A stretch of DNA of 64,000 nt from Granulosicoccus sp963833195 (GCA_963833195.1 CAWHXF010000027.1:2108001-2172000), one strand, 5' to 3'; positions 43,686 to 52,828 are shown, numbered from the stretch's first letter. The notes: generated from the sequence alone by a model not told the origin. Made by a program: numbers and translations.

Positions 43686-44699
43686 CTAGTCTCTGGGCAG
43701 GTGCAGCCTCGTCACGCTGGCAGCCACACGGCCGTCGTTCATGCCCACGCGGGCGTCGAAGACGGTGCGTCCGCCCGTGCGGAAGCGCACCGCGCGTCGC
43801 TCGTCCAGCGCGATGAAGTCACCGGGTCGCAACCCCGCGAGCTCACCGAGCGTGATGCCCTGCTCGGCGAGTACGCCGACGAGCTCCACCTCGCACGTGC
43901 CGACACTCGCGGCCAGTTCGTCGCCGAACGCCGCCGCGTGACCGAGTCGTTGCACGGCGGATGCCGAGGGCCGCGGCGCAAGCGTGCGCACGGCAGGATG
44001 TGCAAGAAGTACAGAGCAGCCCGCCGAGCCCGCGCCCGCATCGACGCGCAGGGCGCATTCGTAGAGCGCGTCGTCGGCGCCGCCCGTCATGAAGCGTTCG
44101 CGCTCGACATCCGGGCTGCCGGACGCCGCGACGTGCGCCACGAGCGGCGTGACGGGACGCCACGCGCCCTCGAGCGCCCGGCACAGCGCCTGGCACAGGG
44201 CATCGCTCAGGCGCAGCTCGCTCGTGGACGGCGGTCGATCGTCGTCGCGCGGTGCGCCCTTGCCGCCGTAGCGCAGGTCCGCCAACGCGAACACGAGCGC
44301 GCGTTCCACCAGCAACCAGCCGTGTCCGGCAGGCGCGGACAGCTCGATCGGCCGGCACAGCACCGACGGCGCGAGCGTCGCGGCGATGTCGCTGCGCGAG
44401 CGGCGCACCGGTTCGTCGCCCTCCACCCGTACCTTGCAACGCAGGCCCGACCCCATCTGCCCGACGAGCGCCGAAGCGAGTCGCGCCGCCGCCGAGCGCA
44501 CCAGCGCGTCTGCCGCCGCGTCGGGACCGGGCGCCGCGAAATCGATCCGGCGCGGCGCGCCCGCGTCGAGCGCATCGGCGCCGATTGCCGCTTCGGCCGC
44601 GGCATCCGCCACGCCCTCCCCCGCGCCGTCCGCCGAGGCTTCGGAGGCGACGCCCGCCGCCTCCTCGTCGACCGCCTCGATGTCCTCGTCCACGCTCAC
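43686..44699 (-). CDS. fliM: Flagellar motor switch protein FliM (divergent)
   Basis: 337 aa from GTG 44699, overlapping fliL's stop by 4 bp (GTG 44693 also possible). The C-terminal SpoA domain (CEVELVGVLAEQGITLGELAGLRPGDFIALDE...FDARVGMNDGRVAASV) and central CheC-like region are recognisable. The usual N-terminal CheY-binding LSQxEIDALL motif is not visible; instead the protein starts with an acidic Glu/Ala stretch. Switch function is inferred from position between fliL and fliN. CheY coupling may differ. Confidence 0.85.
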   Translation of the reverse strand: MSVDEDIEAVDEEAAGVASEASADGAGEGVADAAAEAAIGADALDAGAPRRIDFAAPGPDAAADALVRSAAARLASALVGQMGSGLRCKVRVEGDEPVRRSRSDIAATLAPSVLCRPIELSAPAGHGWLLVERALVFALADLRYGGKGAPRDDDRPPSTSELRLSDALCQALCRALEGAWRPVTPLVAHVAASGSPDVERERFMTGGADDALYECALRVDAGAGSAGCSVLLAHPAVRTLAPRPSASAVQRLGHAAAFGDELAASVGTCEVELVGVLAEQGITLGELAGLRPGDFIALDERRAVRFRTGGRTVFDARVGMNDGRVAASVTRLHLPRD

Positions 44700-45154
44700 T
44701 GCATCACGAAGCGCGTGAGGAACACGTCGGCGACGGGCAGCGGATCGGCATGCCTGGCGATCAGCGCGTCGATGCGCTCGCGCACGTCGTCGCGCAGCTC
44801 CTGCTTGCCGTCTTCGCTCGCGAGCTCGGCGCTCTGGCGCCCGCCGAGCAGCGTCAGCAGCTCGTTGCGCAATTCCGGCATGTGCGTCTCCAGCAGCTCG
44901 ACGTGCTCTTCCTCGTGCGTCGCCACCGAGAGCTCGACCATGAGAAAGCGCTCGCGCGATGGCTGCGCCAGGTTCACCACGAACTCCGGCTGCATGGAGA
45001 AATAGTGCGTCTTCTCCGGCACGGCCGCGGCGGGCTCTCCGAGCGCCGCCTCGGCGTCGGGTCCGGGCGAACCGCCCGTGAGCAGCAGGAACGCGCCCGC
45101 GGACACGGCGCACAGCACGACGGCGCCCGCACCGATGAGGATGGCCTTCTTCAT
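44696..45154 (-). CDS. fliL: Flagellar basal-body-associated protein FliL
   Basis: 152 aa. N-terminal membrane anchor (AILIGAGAVVLCAVSAGAFLLLTGG) and a periplasmic FliL domain: FSMQPEFVVNLAQPSRERFLMVELSVATHEEEHVELLETHMPELRNELLTLLGGR, ending DVFLTRFVMQ. FliL surrounds and stabilises the stator at the basal body. Confidence 0.95.
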   Translation of the reverse strand: MKKAILIGAGAVVLCAVSAGAFLLLTGGSPGPDAEAALGEPAAAVPEKTHYFSMQPEFVVNLAQPSRERFLMVELSVATHEEEHVELLETHMPELRNELLTLLGGRQSAELASEDGKQELRDDVRERIDALIARHADPLPVADVFLTRFVMQ

Positions 45155-46785
45155 GCGTACGCTTCCGCTCGTTGAATGTTCACGCCCAGCGATCCAGGCG
45201 GACGTGGTCCGCCCCGGATCGCGCGAGGGGGTCTATCGGGTGACCGTTCGCGTCCGGCGCGCGGGAACCGCGCTCCCCGCCGGCGTCGCCGGTTCCGACG
45301 GACGACGCATCGCGCGAATCGGTGCCCGGCGCGCCGGCCTGCTGCGCGGCATGTCGCTCGGACTGCGATCCCCCCTGCCCCGCCATCTGCCCGCCCGTCT
45401 GGCCAGTCGCCTGACCCGCGTTCTGACCTGCGTTCTGACCCGCGCCCTGACCCGCTGCCCTGGCGCGCGAAGTCCTGCTTCGCGCCGTCGTCGCCCACGC
45501 TCACGCGCACGTCCGCGATGCCGTCACCGGAGAGCAGCTCCCGCAGCCTGGGCAGCAGCGCCTCCACCAGGTCGCGCGTCGCGCCGTTGGCGGCGTGCAC
45601 ACCGACCGCCAGCCGATCGCCGCTGCGCTCGATGTCGACGCTGAGCGAGCCCAGCTCCACCGGCGTCAGCTCGATCCGGGCCGCGCCGCGACCGTCTGCG
45701 GCGAGCGAACGCACCGTGGCCGCGAGATCGTCCGCGGCTTCGGACGAGTCCAGGGCCAGCGGCGGCGCATCGCTCGTCGCGATGCTGCCGGCCAACGGGG
45801 CCGCGCGGGCCGTGGCCACGGACGGGGCGGCGCCGGATCCCGCCGCGGCCACGGGAGTCGTGGTGGACTCCGACGGGTGCCCCGTCGATCCGCCGTCGGT
45901 CGCCGAGCCGTCGTCGAGCTGTCCCTTCGAGGCGGCCGCGAGCCGCATGGCGAACGCGCTGGCGATCGCCGTATCCGAACCGCCACCACTCGTCTCGCCG
46001 GCGAGGACATCGATCGTCGGTGCCGCCGCGTGCGCCGACCGTCGAGGCCCGGGGGGCGTGTCGGCGGCCGGTGCGAACGGCGCGTTCAGCACGCGCGGGT
46101 CGAAGCCGTTGCGCGGTTCCGGCACCGTTTCGGGCCCCGGAGACAGTGCCGGCGGGAGCGCGGGCGAGGTCGAGGTCGGGGGCGAACCGGCGAGCCGCGT
46201 CGAGATCGGTGCGCCGGCGATCTGTCCCGGCAAGATCTCCCCGGACGCCGCGGTGCCAATGGACGGCGTCGCGACCGACGCTTTCTCGCCCACTCCTCCC
46301 GAAGCGAGCGACAACGCTGCCCGATCGGTCGTCGCCGCAGCCTTCGCATCGATGTCGACGCGCGCCGGGTCGACGGACGCATCCGCACCCGCGACGCCGC
46401 CCGCGATGCCGATCGGCACGGTGCGCGGTCCCGACAGGACCCAGCGCCCTTCGACGTCGCCGAACGGAGCGGCGTCGAGTCCGTCGAACGGGTCGGCGAC
46501 GGGAACGGCGGACGGCGGACCGACGAGCGCGTCGACACCCGAACCCGGGGCGTACTCCATGCCGTTCTCGCTGCCCGCGAGAAACCGATCGTCGGACGAC
46601 GCGGCGTCGGACTCGACCTCGCGCCCGGCGCCGGCGAGCCGTGCGGCCCGGACGCCGCCGCCGAGCAGCTCCGCGAAACCGGCGCCGCCGTGACTCGCGG
46701 CCGCGCTCGCGTCGCGCTCGCCCGGGCGGACGCCGGCGCCCGCCGGCGCGGCGCCCGTCGCGATCTGCGGGGCGGGGGCAGTCAC
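45151..46785 (-). CDS. fliK: Flagellar hook-length control protein FliK (apparent frameshift near its C-terminus)
   Basis: GTG start overlapping fliJ. Long Ala/Pro/Thr-rich N-terminal ruler, then the conserved C-terminal Flg_hook domain: RIELTPVELGSLSVDIERSGDRLAVGVHAANGATRDLVEALLPRLRELL. Beyond about 45,450 the open frame turns Arg/Pro-rich and runs to 45151. The neighbouring frame instead reads GQGAGQNAGQNAGQATGQ...SERHAAQQAGAPGTDS...VRLDRWA and stops at 45180, much more FliK-like. One extra base in the CCC at 45451-45453 would explain it. The corrected protein would be 534 aa and leave 25 bp with a possible ribosome-binding site before fliL. Confidence 0.85.
   Translation of the reverse strand: MTAPAPQIATGAAPAGAGVRPGERDASAAASHGGAGFAELLGGGVRAARLAGAGREVESDAASSDDRFLAGSENGMEYAPGSGVDALVGPPSAVPVADPFDGLDAAPFGDVEGRWVLSGPRTVPIGIAGGVAGADASVDPARVDIDAKAAATTDRAALSLASGGVGEKASVATPSIGTAASGEILPGQIAGAPISTRLAGSPPTSTSPALPPALSPGPETVPEPRNGFDPRVLNAPFAPAADTPPGPRRSAHAAAPTIDVLAGETSGGGSDTAIASAFAMRLAAASKGQLDDGSATDGGSTGHPSESTTTPVAAAGSGAAPSVATARAAPLAGSIATSDAPPLALDSSEAADDLAATVRSLAADGRGAARIELTPVELGSLSVDIERSGDRLAVGVHAANGATRDLVEALLPRLRELLSGDGIADVRVSVGDDGAKQDFARQGSGSGRGSERRSERGSGDWPDGRADGGAGGIAVRATCRAAGRRAGHRFARCVVRRNRRRRRGARFPRAGRERSPDRPPRAIRGGPRPPGSLGVNIQRAEAYA
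45417..45464 (-). repeat. 12-bp imperfect tandem repeats in fliK
   Basis: Units reading (C/T)GCGTTCTGACC or CGCGCCCTGACC on the plus strand occur three to four times in a row. On the coding strand they encode Gly-Gln-Asn/Gly-Ala repeats in the frame proposed to be correct. The suspected indel lies within or beside this tract. Confidence 0.7.
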
Positions 46786-47354
46786 GCCGCGAGTCGCTCC
46801 GGCGCGCGCACGGCGCCGACGCTGGCGGTCTTCGGCAACGAGTGAGCCGGCACGCGTGCGGACATCGATGCGTCGGCGTCACCGTCGTCCCGCGAGGCTC
46901 GCCGCGCGGCGACGTTGCGACCGTGCTCGGCGCGCAGGCGCAGGGCGCAGGACGCGTCGAAGGCCTCGACGTCGCGGCGCAGGCGCGCGCCTCGCTCCTT
47001 CGCGCGGGCCCGTTCCAGCAACACGACCAGGGCCCGCTCGCTGCCTCGCTCCTCGCGCTGCGCCTCGCGCGCCGCGGCGAGCGTGGTCCGCTTGTGCGCC
47101 AACGTCTCGTCGAGCCGGGCGAGCTGCTCGTCCAGCCCGCCCGCCATGGCGTGCACCGAGCGCAGCGCCGCACTTCCCTTGACCGTGTCGGAACGCGCTG
47201 CCGAGAGCCGGTAGTCGAGCGCGTAGCGCGCCAGACGGGCCCGCTGGCTCGCGAGGTCACCGAGCTCGTCCGCGAGGTGCACCACGCGGTGCTGCGCCGC
47301 CAGGCTGCGACGCTGTGCGAGGGTCACTAGACGGGCGAGGTTCACGGTGCACAT
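46782..47354 (-). CDS. fliJ: Flagellar export protein FliJ
   Basis: 190 aa from ATG 47354 (GTG 47345 is an alternative). Predicted long coiled coil with many charged residues (LARLVTLAQRRSLAAQHRVVHLADELGDL, then RTTLAAAREAQREE), as in FliJ, the central stalk of the FliI ATPase and a chaperone escort. The tail after ~residue 150 is unusually long and Arg/Ala-rich. Assigned from coiled-coil nature and position between fliI and fliK. Confidence 0.82.
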   Translation of the reverse strand: MCTVNLARLVTLAQRRSLAAQHRVVHLADELGDLASQRARLARYALDYRLSAARSDTVKGSAALRSVHAMAGGLDEQLARLDETLAHKRTTLAAAREAQREERGSERALVVLLERARAKERGARLRRDVEAFDASCALRLRAEHGRNVAARRASRDDGDADASMSARVPAHSLPKTASVGAVRAPERLAA

Positions 47355-47416
47355 GGGTTCGGTTCGGGGCTCGGGTTCGAGGATCGGCTACCCGTCAGAT
47401 GTCGTCCGCCGCACCC

Positions 47417-47430
47417 GCCGGCACAGTGCC
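47417..47430 (-). promoter_or_regulatory. Weak sigma54-like element upstream of fliJ
   Basis: Minus strand GG-CACTGTGCCG-GC: a perfect GGCAC at -24 with correct spacing to a GC, but CG instead of TT at -12. It lies 63-76 bp before fliJ in the only gap (96 bp) inside the fliE-fliR run. The same bases form a CCGGCAC/GTGCCGG hairpin, so it may instead be a transcript structure. Confidence 0.3.
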
Positions 47431-47450
47431 GGGGGGTCACGTAACGGTCT

Positions 47451-48818
47451 CTAACGTCCGGGCTCGACGGTGTTCCGTCGGGTCGGCGGGGCGTCGAGCA
47501 GCGCGGCGAGCGAAGCCCGCGCGGCACCCGGCGTGACGGCCGTCCCGAGCTCCTGTTGCAAGAATCGTTGCCAATCCGATCTCGTTTCGATGGCGCGATC
47601 CAACAGCGCGTCCGTTCCCGGCCGATACAGACCGGTCCGCACGAGGTCCTCGCCTTGCCGGAACGAGGCGTCCAGCTCCAGCGCGCGGCGTATGAGTCCC
47701 CGGTGCCCGGCGTCCACGACGCGCGACAGGGTGCGGCTGACGGACGCCCCCACGTCGATCGCCGGGTAGTGGCCGGCGTCCGCGAGGTCGCGGCTGAGCA
47801 CGATGTGGCCGTCGAGGATCGCGCGCGCGGCATCGACCACGGGGTCCTGCTGATCGTCGCCCTCGGCCAGCACCGTGTAGATCGCCGTGATGGCGCCGCC
47901 CGCCGCCACCGCGCCGGCGCGCTCGATCAGCGCCGGCAGCGCGGCGAAGGTGGAGGGCGGGTAGCCGCGCGCCACCGGCATCTCGCCGCCGGCGAGCCCG
48001 ATCTCGCGCTGCGCCTGGGCGTAGCGCGTCACCGAATCGACGAGCAGCAGCGCGTGCCGGCCCTCGTCGCGAAAACCCTCGGCGATCGCGGTCGCGCACA
48101 ACGCACCGCGCAGGCGCGCGAGCGGCGGGCGGTCGGCGGGCACCGCCACCACCACGGCACGCGCCAGCCCCTCGGCGCCGAGCGCCTCCTCGACGAACTC
48201 GCGCACCTCGCGCCCCCGCTCGCCCACCAGGGCCACCACGGTGACGTCGGCCTCGCTGTTGCGCGTGATCATGCCGAGCAGCGCGCTCTTGCCGACCCCG
48301 CTGCCCGCCATCAGACCGACGCGCTGTCCGCGGCCGAGCGTGAGCAGCGCATCGAGCGCGCGCACGCCCGTCGCGAACGGCTCATCGATGCCCGCGCGCG
48401 CCATCGGATCGAGCGGCGTGCGCTCCAGCGGCACGCGTCGGCAGCGCCCGAGCGGTCCGAGCCCGTCGAGCGGCGTGCCGTCGATGTCGATCACGCGGCC
48501 CAGCAGGGCATCGCCGACCGGCACCGTGGCCCGCCCGGGCGCCGGCCGCACGCGAGCCCCCGGACGCGGCACGCCCTCGCCCGAGGTGGTCATGAGCCGG
48601 GTGCGGCCGCGCTCGAAGCCGATCGCTTCGGCATCCAGGAACCGCGGCCGGCCGTCCGGACCCGCACCGAGCTCGATGCGGCAGGCGGCACCGACGGGCA
48701 ACGCGCAGCCGTCCGCCTCCAGCGCAGTCCCGCTCGCCCCGACCAGGCGCCCCTCGATCGGCAGCGCACCGGGCAGCAGGGCATCGCGGCGCGCGCGCAG
48801 GCGCGTCGCGAGACTCAT
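47451..48818 (-). CDS. fliI: Flagellum-specific ATPase FliI
   Basis: 455 aa from ATG 48818, which overlaps the fliH stop by 4 bp. F1-beta-like: Walker A GLMAGSGVGKSALLGM, VALVGERGREVREFVE (catalytic Glu), Walker B ALLLVDSVTRYAQAQREIGLAGGE, and YPPSTFAALPALIERAG. It forms a hexamer at the export gate with FliH and FliJ. The C-terminal ~20 residues are variable. Confidence 0.96.
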   Translation of the reverse strand: MSLATRLRARRDALLPGALPIEGRLVGASGTALEADGCALPVGAACRIELGAGPDGRPRFLDAEAIGFERGRTRLMTTSGEGVPRPGARVRPAPGRATVPVGDALLGRVIDIDGTPLDGLGPLGRCRRVPLERTPLDPMARAGIDEPFATGVRALDALLTLGRGQRVGLMAGSGVGKSALLGMITRNSEADVTVVALVGERGREVREFVEEALGAEGLARAVVVAVPADRPPLARLRGALCATAIAEGFRDEGRHALLLVDSVTRYAQAQREIGLAGGEMPVARGYPPSTFAALPALIERAGAVAAGGAITAIYTVLAEGDDQQDPVVDAARAILDGHIVLSRDLADAGHYPAIDVGASVSRTLSRVVDAGHRGLIRRALELDASFRQGEDLVRTGLYRPGTDALLDRAIETRSDWQRFLQQELGTAVTPGAARASLAALLDAPPTRRNTVEPGR

Positions 48819-49624
48819 TCGTCGCCCTCGGACCCGGTCGGGTCGGCGCGCTCGCCTTGCGCCGCCTCGCCGAGCGCGGCCAGACGCGCGTGGACGGAGG
48901 CATCGATGCGGGACGGACCGCGCTCCACCAGGCAATCGCCGCGAGCGAGCGACGGGTCGGGCACGATGCGCACGTCCGGCCCGCAGGCGTCGCCGAGCAG
49001 CTCCGCGTCGACGGGGTGCAGGTGCACCGTCGCGAGTCCGTGCTCCGCACCGGCGCCCGCGAGCGACTCGAGCGCCTCGCGCACGAGCGTGCCGAACAGG
49101 GCCGGGTCGGCATCGAGCTCGCGCCGGATGGCGCAGCTCGCCATGGCGCGCGCCAGCGCGACGAGCTCGCCCTCGAGCGCCTCGACCCGTACGGCCGTCT
49201 CGCGCGCGAACGCCCGCGCGAGCTCGGCGAGCTCGGCCGCGAACGCGTCGCGGGCCGCGGCGTTGCCGGCCGCGAAGCCCGCGTCGAAGGCATCGGCGCG
49301 AACGCGCTCCGAGGCCTGCTCCGCGGTCGCGGCGTCCGCCTCCCCGGCGGGGCTTCCGTCATCGGCCTCGCCCGCCAAGTCTCGTCCGCCGTTCGCGTCC
49401 GTGCTCGACGCGAACGGCTCTTCCGCAAGCCCGTCCCCCTTCACGATGAACGCGCCGTCCTCCGGCAGTCCGGTCCCGGCCAAGCCCGGCCAAGCCTGCG
49501 CGCCGCGCGCCGTGGACGCCCGCTCCGTGGACGTCCGTGCCGTGGACGCAGGCGCCGTGGCGACGGCCTGCGGCCGCCAAGGCCGCACGACGTCCCCTTC
49601 GGCCACCTCCAGCGGCCTAAACAA
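48815..49624 (-). CDS. fliH: Flagellar assembly protein FliH
   Basis: 269 aa from TTG 49624, which overlaps the end of fliG by 8 bp and begins LFRPLEVAEGDVVRPW, resembling FliH N-termini. An ATG at 49666 (deeper in fliG) and GTG 49606 are alternatives, so the start is uncertain. The C-terminal V-ATPase-E-like domain is visible (ALARAMASCAIRRELDADPALFGTLVREAL, VHLHPVDAELL, ARGDCLVERGPSRIDASVHARLAAL). It regulates FliI and tethers it to FliN. Confidence 0.85.
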   Translation of the reverse strand: MFRPLEVAEGDVVRPWRPQAVATAPASTARTSTERASTARGAQAWPGLAGTGLPEDGAFIVKGDGLAEEPFASSTDANGGRDLAGEADDGSPAGEADAATAEQASERVRADAFDAGFAAGNAAARDAFAAELAELARAFARETAVRVEALEGELVALARAMASCAIRRELDADPALFGTLVREALESLAGAGAEHGLATVHLHPVDAELLGDACGPDVRIVPDPSLARGDCLVERGPSRIDASVHARLAALGEAAQGERADPTGSEGDE

Positions 49625-50660
49625 GCGCCTCGCCTCCGGTGCCGAGCTGGATCTCGCCGTCGGCATCGAGCTTCTTGGCGACGTCCAGGATCTCGCGCTG
49701 CGCGGCCTCCACCTCGGACAGCCGCACCGGTCCCTTGGCGGCCAGATCGTCCTGCAGCAGCTCGGCCGCGCGCTTGGACATGTTCTCCAGCAGCTTCTCC
49801 CGCAGCGCGGCCGAGGCGCCCTTGAGCGCCAGCACGAGCGAGTCGCCGCCGAGCTCGCGCAGCAGGCGCTGCAGGCTGCGTCCGTCGACGCCGAGCAGGT
49901 TCTCGAACTTGAACATGCCCTCGCGAATCGAGGTGCCGAGCTCCTCGTCGTCGGCGTCGATCTCGGCGAGGATCGCCTCCTCGGTCTCCTTGCCGACCGC
50001 GTTCAGTATTTCCGCGGCCGCGTCCACGCCGCCGAGTCCCGTGAGCTCGACCTCGATGTCCTGCGCCAGACCGCTCTGCAGCAGCTCGTCGATCTCGGTG
50101 AGCGCCTCGGGGTGCAGCGCGTCGAGCGTGGAGATGCGGCGCACGAGATCGGCACGCGCCTCCGCGGGCAGCCGGTTCAGCACCTCGCCCGCCTGCGCGC
50201 GCGGCAGCATGCCGAGCACGGTGGCGACGAGCTGCGGGTGCTCGCCGGACAACAACCGGGCCACGCTCGAGGGGTGCATCCACGGCAGCGACGGCGGCCG
50301 CCGACGGCGCGGCGAGGCGGGCAGGCGCGACAGCACGCCGTTCGCGCGCTCGGGCCCCACGGCGCGCGTGAGCGTCGTGCGGAAGTAGTCCTCGGAGTCG
50401 AGCCCGAGCGAGGAATTGCCGACGATCGTGCCGGCGAAGCGATCGAGCGTCTCGCCGATGGCCTGCTGGCTGACGCCCTCGATGCCGGCCATGGCCTCGC
50501 CGATGGCCTGCACCTCGGCGGGCTCCATGAAGCGCAGCACCGCCGCCGCCTCCTCCTCGCCGAGCGCCATGAGCAGTATCGCGGCGTCGAGCGCGCTGCC
50601 GGGGGCCGCGCCCGTGCCCTCCGGCGTGCCGTCCGCCTCGGCCGCGCTCGCGGCGCTCAT
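49617..50660 (-). CDS. fliG: Flagellar motor switch protein FliG
   Basis: 347 aa. Three-domain rotor protein: N-terminal FliF-binding part (AAILLMALGEEEAAAVLRFMEPAEVQAIGEAM), middle EHPQLVATVLGMLPRAQAGEVLNRLP, and C-terminal torque domain (EGMFKFENLLGVDGRSLQRLLREL...LVLALKGASAALREKLLENMSKRAAELLQDDL) with the charged residues that meet MotA. Overlaps fliF's stop. Confidence 0.97.
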   Translation of the reverse strand: MSAASAAEADGTPEGTGAAPGSALDAAILLMALGEEEAAAVLRFMEPAEVQAIGEAMAGIEGVSQQAIGETLDRFAGTIVGNSSLGLDSEDYFRTTLTRAVGPERANGVLSRLPASPRRRRPPSLPWMHPSSVARLLSGEHPQLVATVLGMLPRAQAGEVLNRLPAEARADLVRRISTLDALHPEALTEIDELLQSGLAQDIEVELTGLGGVDAAAEILNAVGKETEEAILAEIDADDEELGTSIREGMFKFENLLGVDGRSLQRLLRELGGDSLVLALKGASAALREKLLENMSKRAAELLQDDLAAKGPVRLSEVEAAQREILDVAKKLDADGEIQLGTGGEALV

Positions 50661-52372
50661 CGAGGCTCTCCCACCCAGTTCTTGACGAGCTGCGCGACCC
50701 GCTTGGGATCGTCGGCGGCCATGGCACGTGCCGTGGCGAGGATGTCGCCGTAGACCACCGGGCGCTCGGGCGCGGCGATGGCCTGCTTCGCGCCGTCGCG
50801 CCCGGACGCATCGGCACGCTCGTCCGGGTTCGACGCACCGAGGCTCACGCGTACGTCATCGTCGTCCGCCCGGGCGCCGGGCGCGGGCAGCGCCCGACGT
50901 GCCCCCGAGTTCAGCACCCGACCGAGCGCCGGGCGCACGCCGACCCAGACGAGCAGCAGCACCGCCAGACCGATCGCGCCCTCGCGCAGCAGCGGGGCGA
51001 GCCACGGCTGCTCCCACAACGGAAGCTCGGCCAGGGGCTCGAGCGGGAGCTCGGCCAGGAAGCCGCGGTTGGCGACGGTCACGCTGTCGCCGCGCCCGGC
51101 ATCGAAGCCGATGGCCTCGCGCGCCAGCGCCTCGAACTGCGCGAGCTCCTCGTCGGTGAGCGGCACGCGCACGGTCTCGCCGGCGTCGTTCACGCTCGTA
51201 CGGTCGTCGACGACGACGGCGGCCGACACGCGCAGGATCTGCCCCGGCGTGCGCCGCACGTGCCGGATGGTCCGGTCGAGCTCGTAGTTCCGGACGGCGC
51301 TCGCGCTCTCGTTCGTCGGCACGATCGCGGCCCCTTCGGCCGCGCCCGCCACGGTGGGGTCGACGGCCACGCCGCCCTCGGGGGGCTGGTTCACGAGCGA
51401 ACCGGGCACGCCGCCGACGCCGACGGTGCCCGTCCCGCTCGCGGTATCGGTCTGCTCGCTGCGCAGCTTCGCGGGCTCGGCGTCGAAGAGCTCCGCGGTC
51501 ATCTCCTCCTGCGAGAAGTCCACGTCGGCGGTGACGGTCGCGTGCACCCGGCCCCGGCCGACGAGCGGCGTCAGCAGCGTCTCGATGCGCTCGGCGTAGA
51601 GCCGCTCGATGCGCCGGGCCTCGGCGTAGCGCTCGCGTCCGGCGCCGCGCGCGTCGTCGCCGCCGGACAGCAGCCGCCCCCAGCGATCGACCACGGTCAC
51701 GCCGTCGGCGTCGAGGTAGGGAATGCCGGCGGCGACGAGGCGACGGATGGCGTCCACCTGTTCGTCGTCGAGCTCGCGCCCCGTCTCGCCCTGCACCATG
51801 ACCGAGGCCGACGCGGCCTCGCGGTCGCGCACGAACACCGAGCGGTTCGGCAGCGCCAGGTGCACGCGCGCCGTCTCAACCCCGCGCATGCCGGAGATGG
51901 TGCGCGCCAGCTCGATCTCGAGCGCGTGCTGGTAGCGGCGGGTCTCGGTGAACTGCGAGGTGCCGAGCGCGGGCTCGTCGGAGAGCATCTCCAGCCCGAT
52001 GCCCGGGTCCGCGTCGAGGCCCGCGGCGGCCACGTGCGCGCGCACCTCGCCGAGCCGGTCGCGCGGGACCAGCACGAGCCCGGTGGACGGATCCATGCGG
52101 TGCTCGATGCCCGCGCTCCCGAGCGTCTCGACGAGCGCGAGCGCGGCCTCGCGTCCACCGCGCTCGGACACCGGCACCCAGTCGGGACGCAGGGCCCACA
52201 GGATCAGGCCGACGCCGAGCGCCGCCGCGGCGGCGAGCGTGAACAGCGCGCCGAGCTCGGCGCGCGCGAGTGCCGCGCCCAGTCCCGCGAGCGGACCGCC
52301 CTGCCCCGTCTGACCGGGAGTCCCGCCCGCGAGCGAGCCCGATCGAGCGTCGCTCAGCCCCTGTGCGCTCAC
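50657..52372 (-). CDS. fliF: Flagellar MS-ring protein FliF
   Basis: 571 aa, GTG start. Two membrane helices (near residue 45, ALFTLAAAAALGVGLILWAL, and near 460, EGAIGLAVLLLVWVGVRPAL) flank a periplasmic ring-building region with GLEMLSDEPALGTSQFTETRRYQHALEIELARTI and ARVHLALPNRSVFVRD. The C-terminal tail binds FliG. Starts 28 bp after fliE. Confidence 0.97.
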   Translation of the reverse strand: MSAQGLSDARSGSLAGGTPGQTGQGGPLAGLGAALARAELGALFTLAAAAALGVGLILWALRPDWVPVSERGGREAALALVETLGSAGIEHRMDPSTGLVLVPRDRLGEVRAHVAAAGLDADPGIGLEMLSDEPALGTSQFTETRRYQHALEIELARTISGMRGVETARVHLALPNRSVFVRDREAASASVMVQGETGRELDDEQVDAIRRLVAAGIPYLDADGVTVVDRWGRLLSGGDDARGAGRERYAEARRIERLYAERIETLLTPLVGRGRVHATVTADVDFSQEEMTAELFDAEPAKLRSEQTDTASGTGTVGVGGVPGSLVNQPPEGGVAVDPTVAGAAEGAAIVPTNESASAVRNYELDRTIRHVRRTPGQILRVSAAVVVDDRTSVNDAGETVRVPLTDEELAQFEALAREAIGFDAGRGDSVTVANRGFLAELPLEPLAELPLWEQPWLAPLLREGAIGLAVLLLVWVGVRPALGRVLNSGARRALPAPGARADDDDVRVSLGASNPDERADASGRDGAKQAIAAPERPVVYGDILATARAMAADDPKRVAQLVKNWVGEPR

Positions 52373-52400
52373 GATGGCGTCCTCGCTGCGTCGCGCGCCC

Positions 52401-52769
52401 TCACAACGGCATGTTCATGACGTCGCGATACGCCGAGACCATCTTGTTGCGCACCTGCAGCAGGGCCTCGAACGACACGCGCGCCTTCTGCGCGGCGATC
52501 ATCACGTCGGCGAGCTCGACGCCCGAGGCGCCGCGCTCGTAGTCCCCGCGCAGCGCCGAGGCCGCGTCGGAGCGGCTGTCGACCGCGCGCAGCGCATCGC
52601 CCACGAGTCCCCCGAAATCGGCGGGCCCGGTGCCCGTTCCCGTCGTGCGGGCCGCGTCCGTCGCCCCGCGCGGCGCGGCGACGGGCGTCGGCGCCTCGGC
52701 GAGCCCGGCCTCGCGCGCCATCCCCTGCAGGCGCGACAACAGCGCGTTGGTGTCGATCGGTTCGATCAT
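52401..52769 (-). CDS. fliE: Flagellar hook-basal body complex protein FliE
   Basis: 122 aa from ATG 52769. C-terminal half is diagnostic: DYERGASGVELADVMIAAQKARVSFEALLQVRNKMVSAYRDVMNMPL. It joins the MS-ring to the rod. First gene of the long minus-strand flagellar run, preceded by a sigma54 promoter at 52829-52842. Confidence 0.96.
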   Translation of the reverse strand: MIEPIDTNALLSRLQGMAREAGLAEAPTPVAAPRGATDAARTTGTGTGPADFGGLVGDALRAVDSRSDAASALRGDYERGASGVELADVMIAAQKARVSFEALLQVRNKMVSAYRDVMNMPL

Positions 52770-52828
52770 GGGGTGCTCCCGCGAAGGCCTGTGACGCGGC
52801 GGTGGCACCGCGTCCGAGCGTCCCCGGA

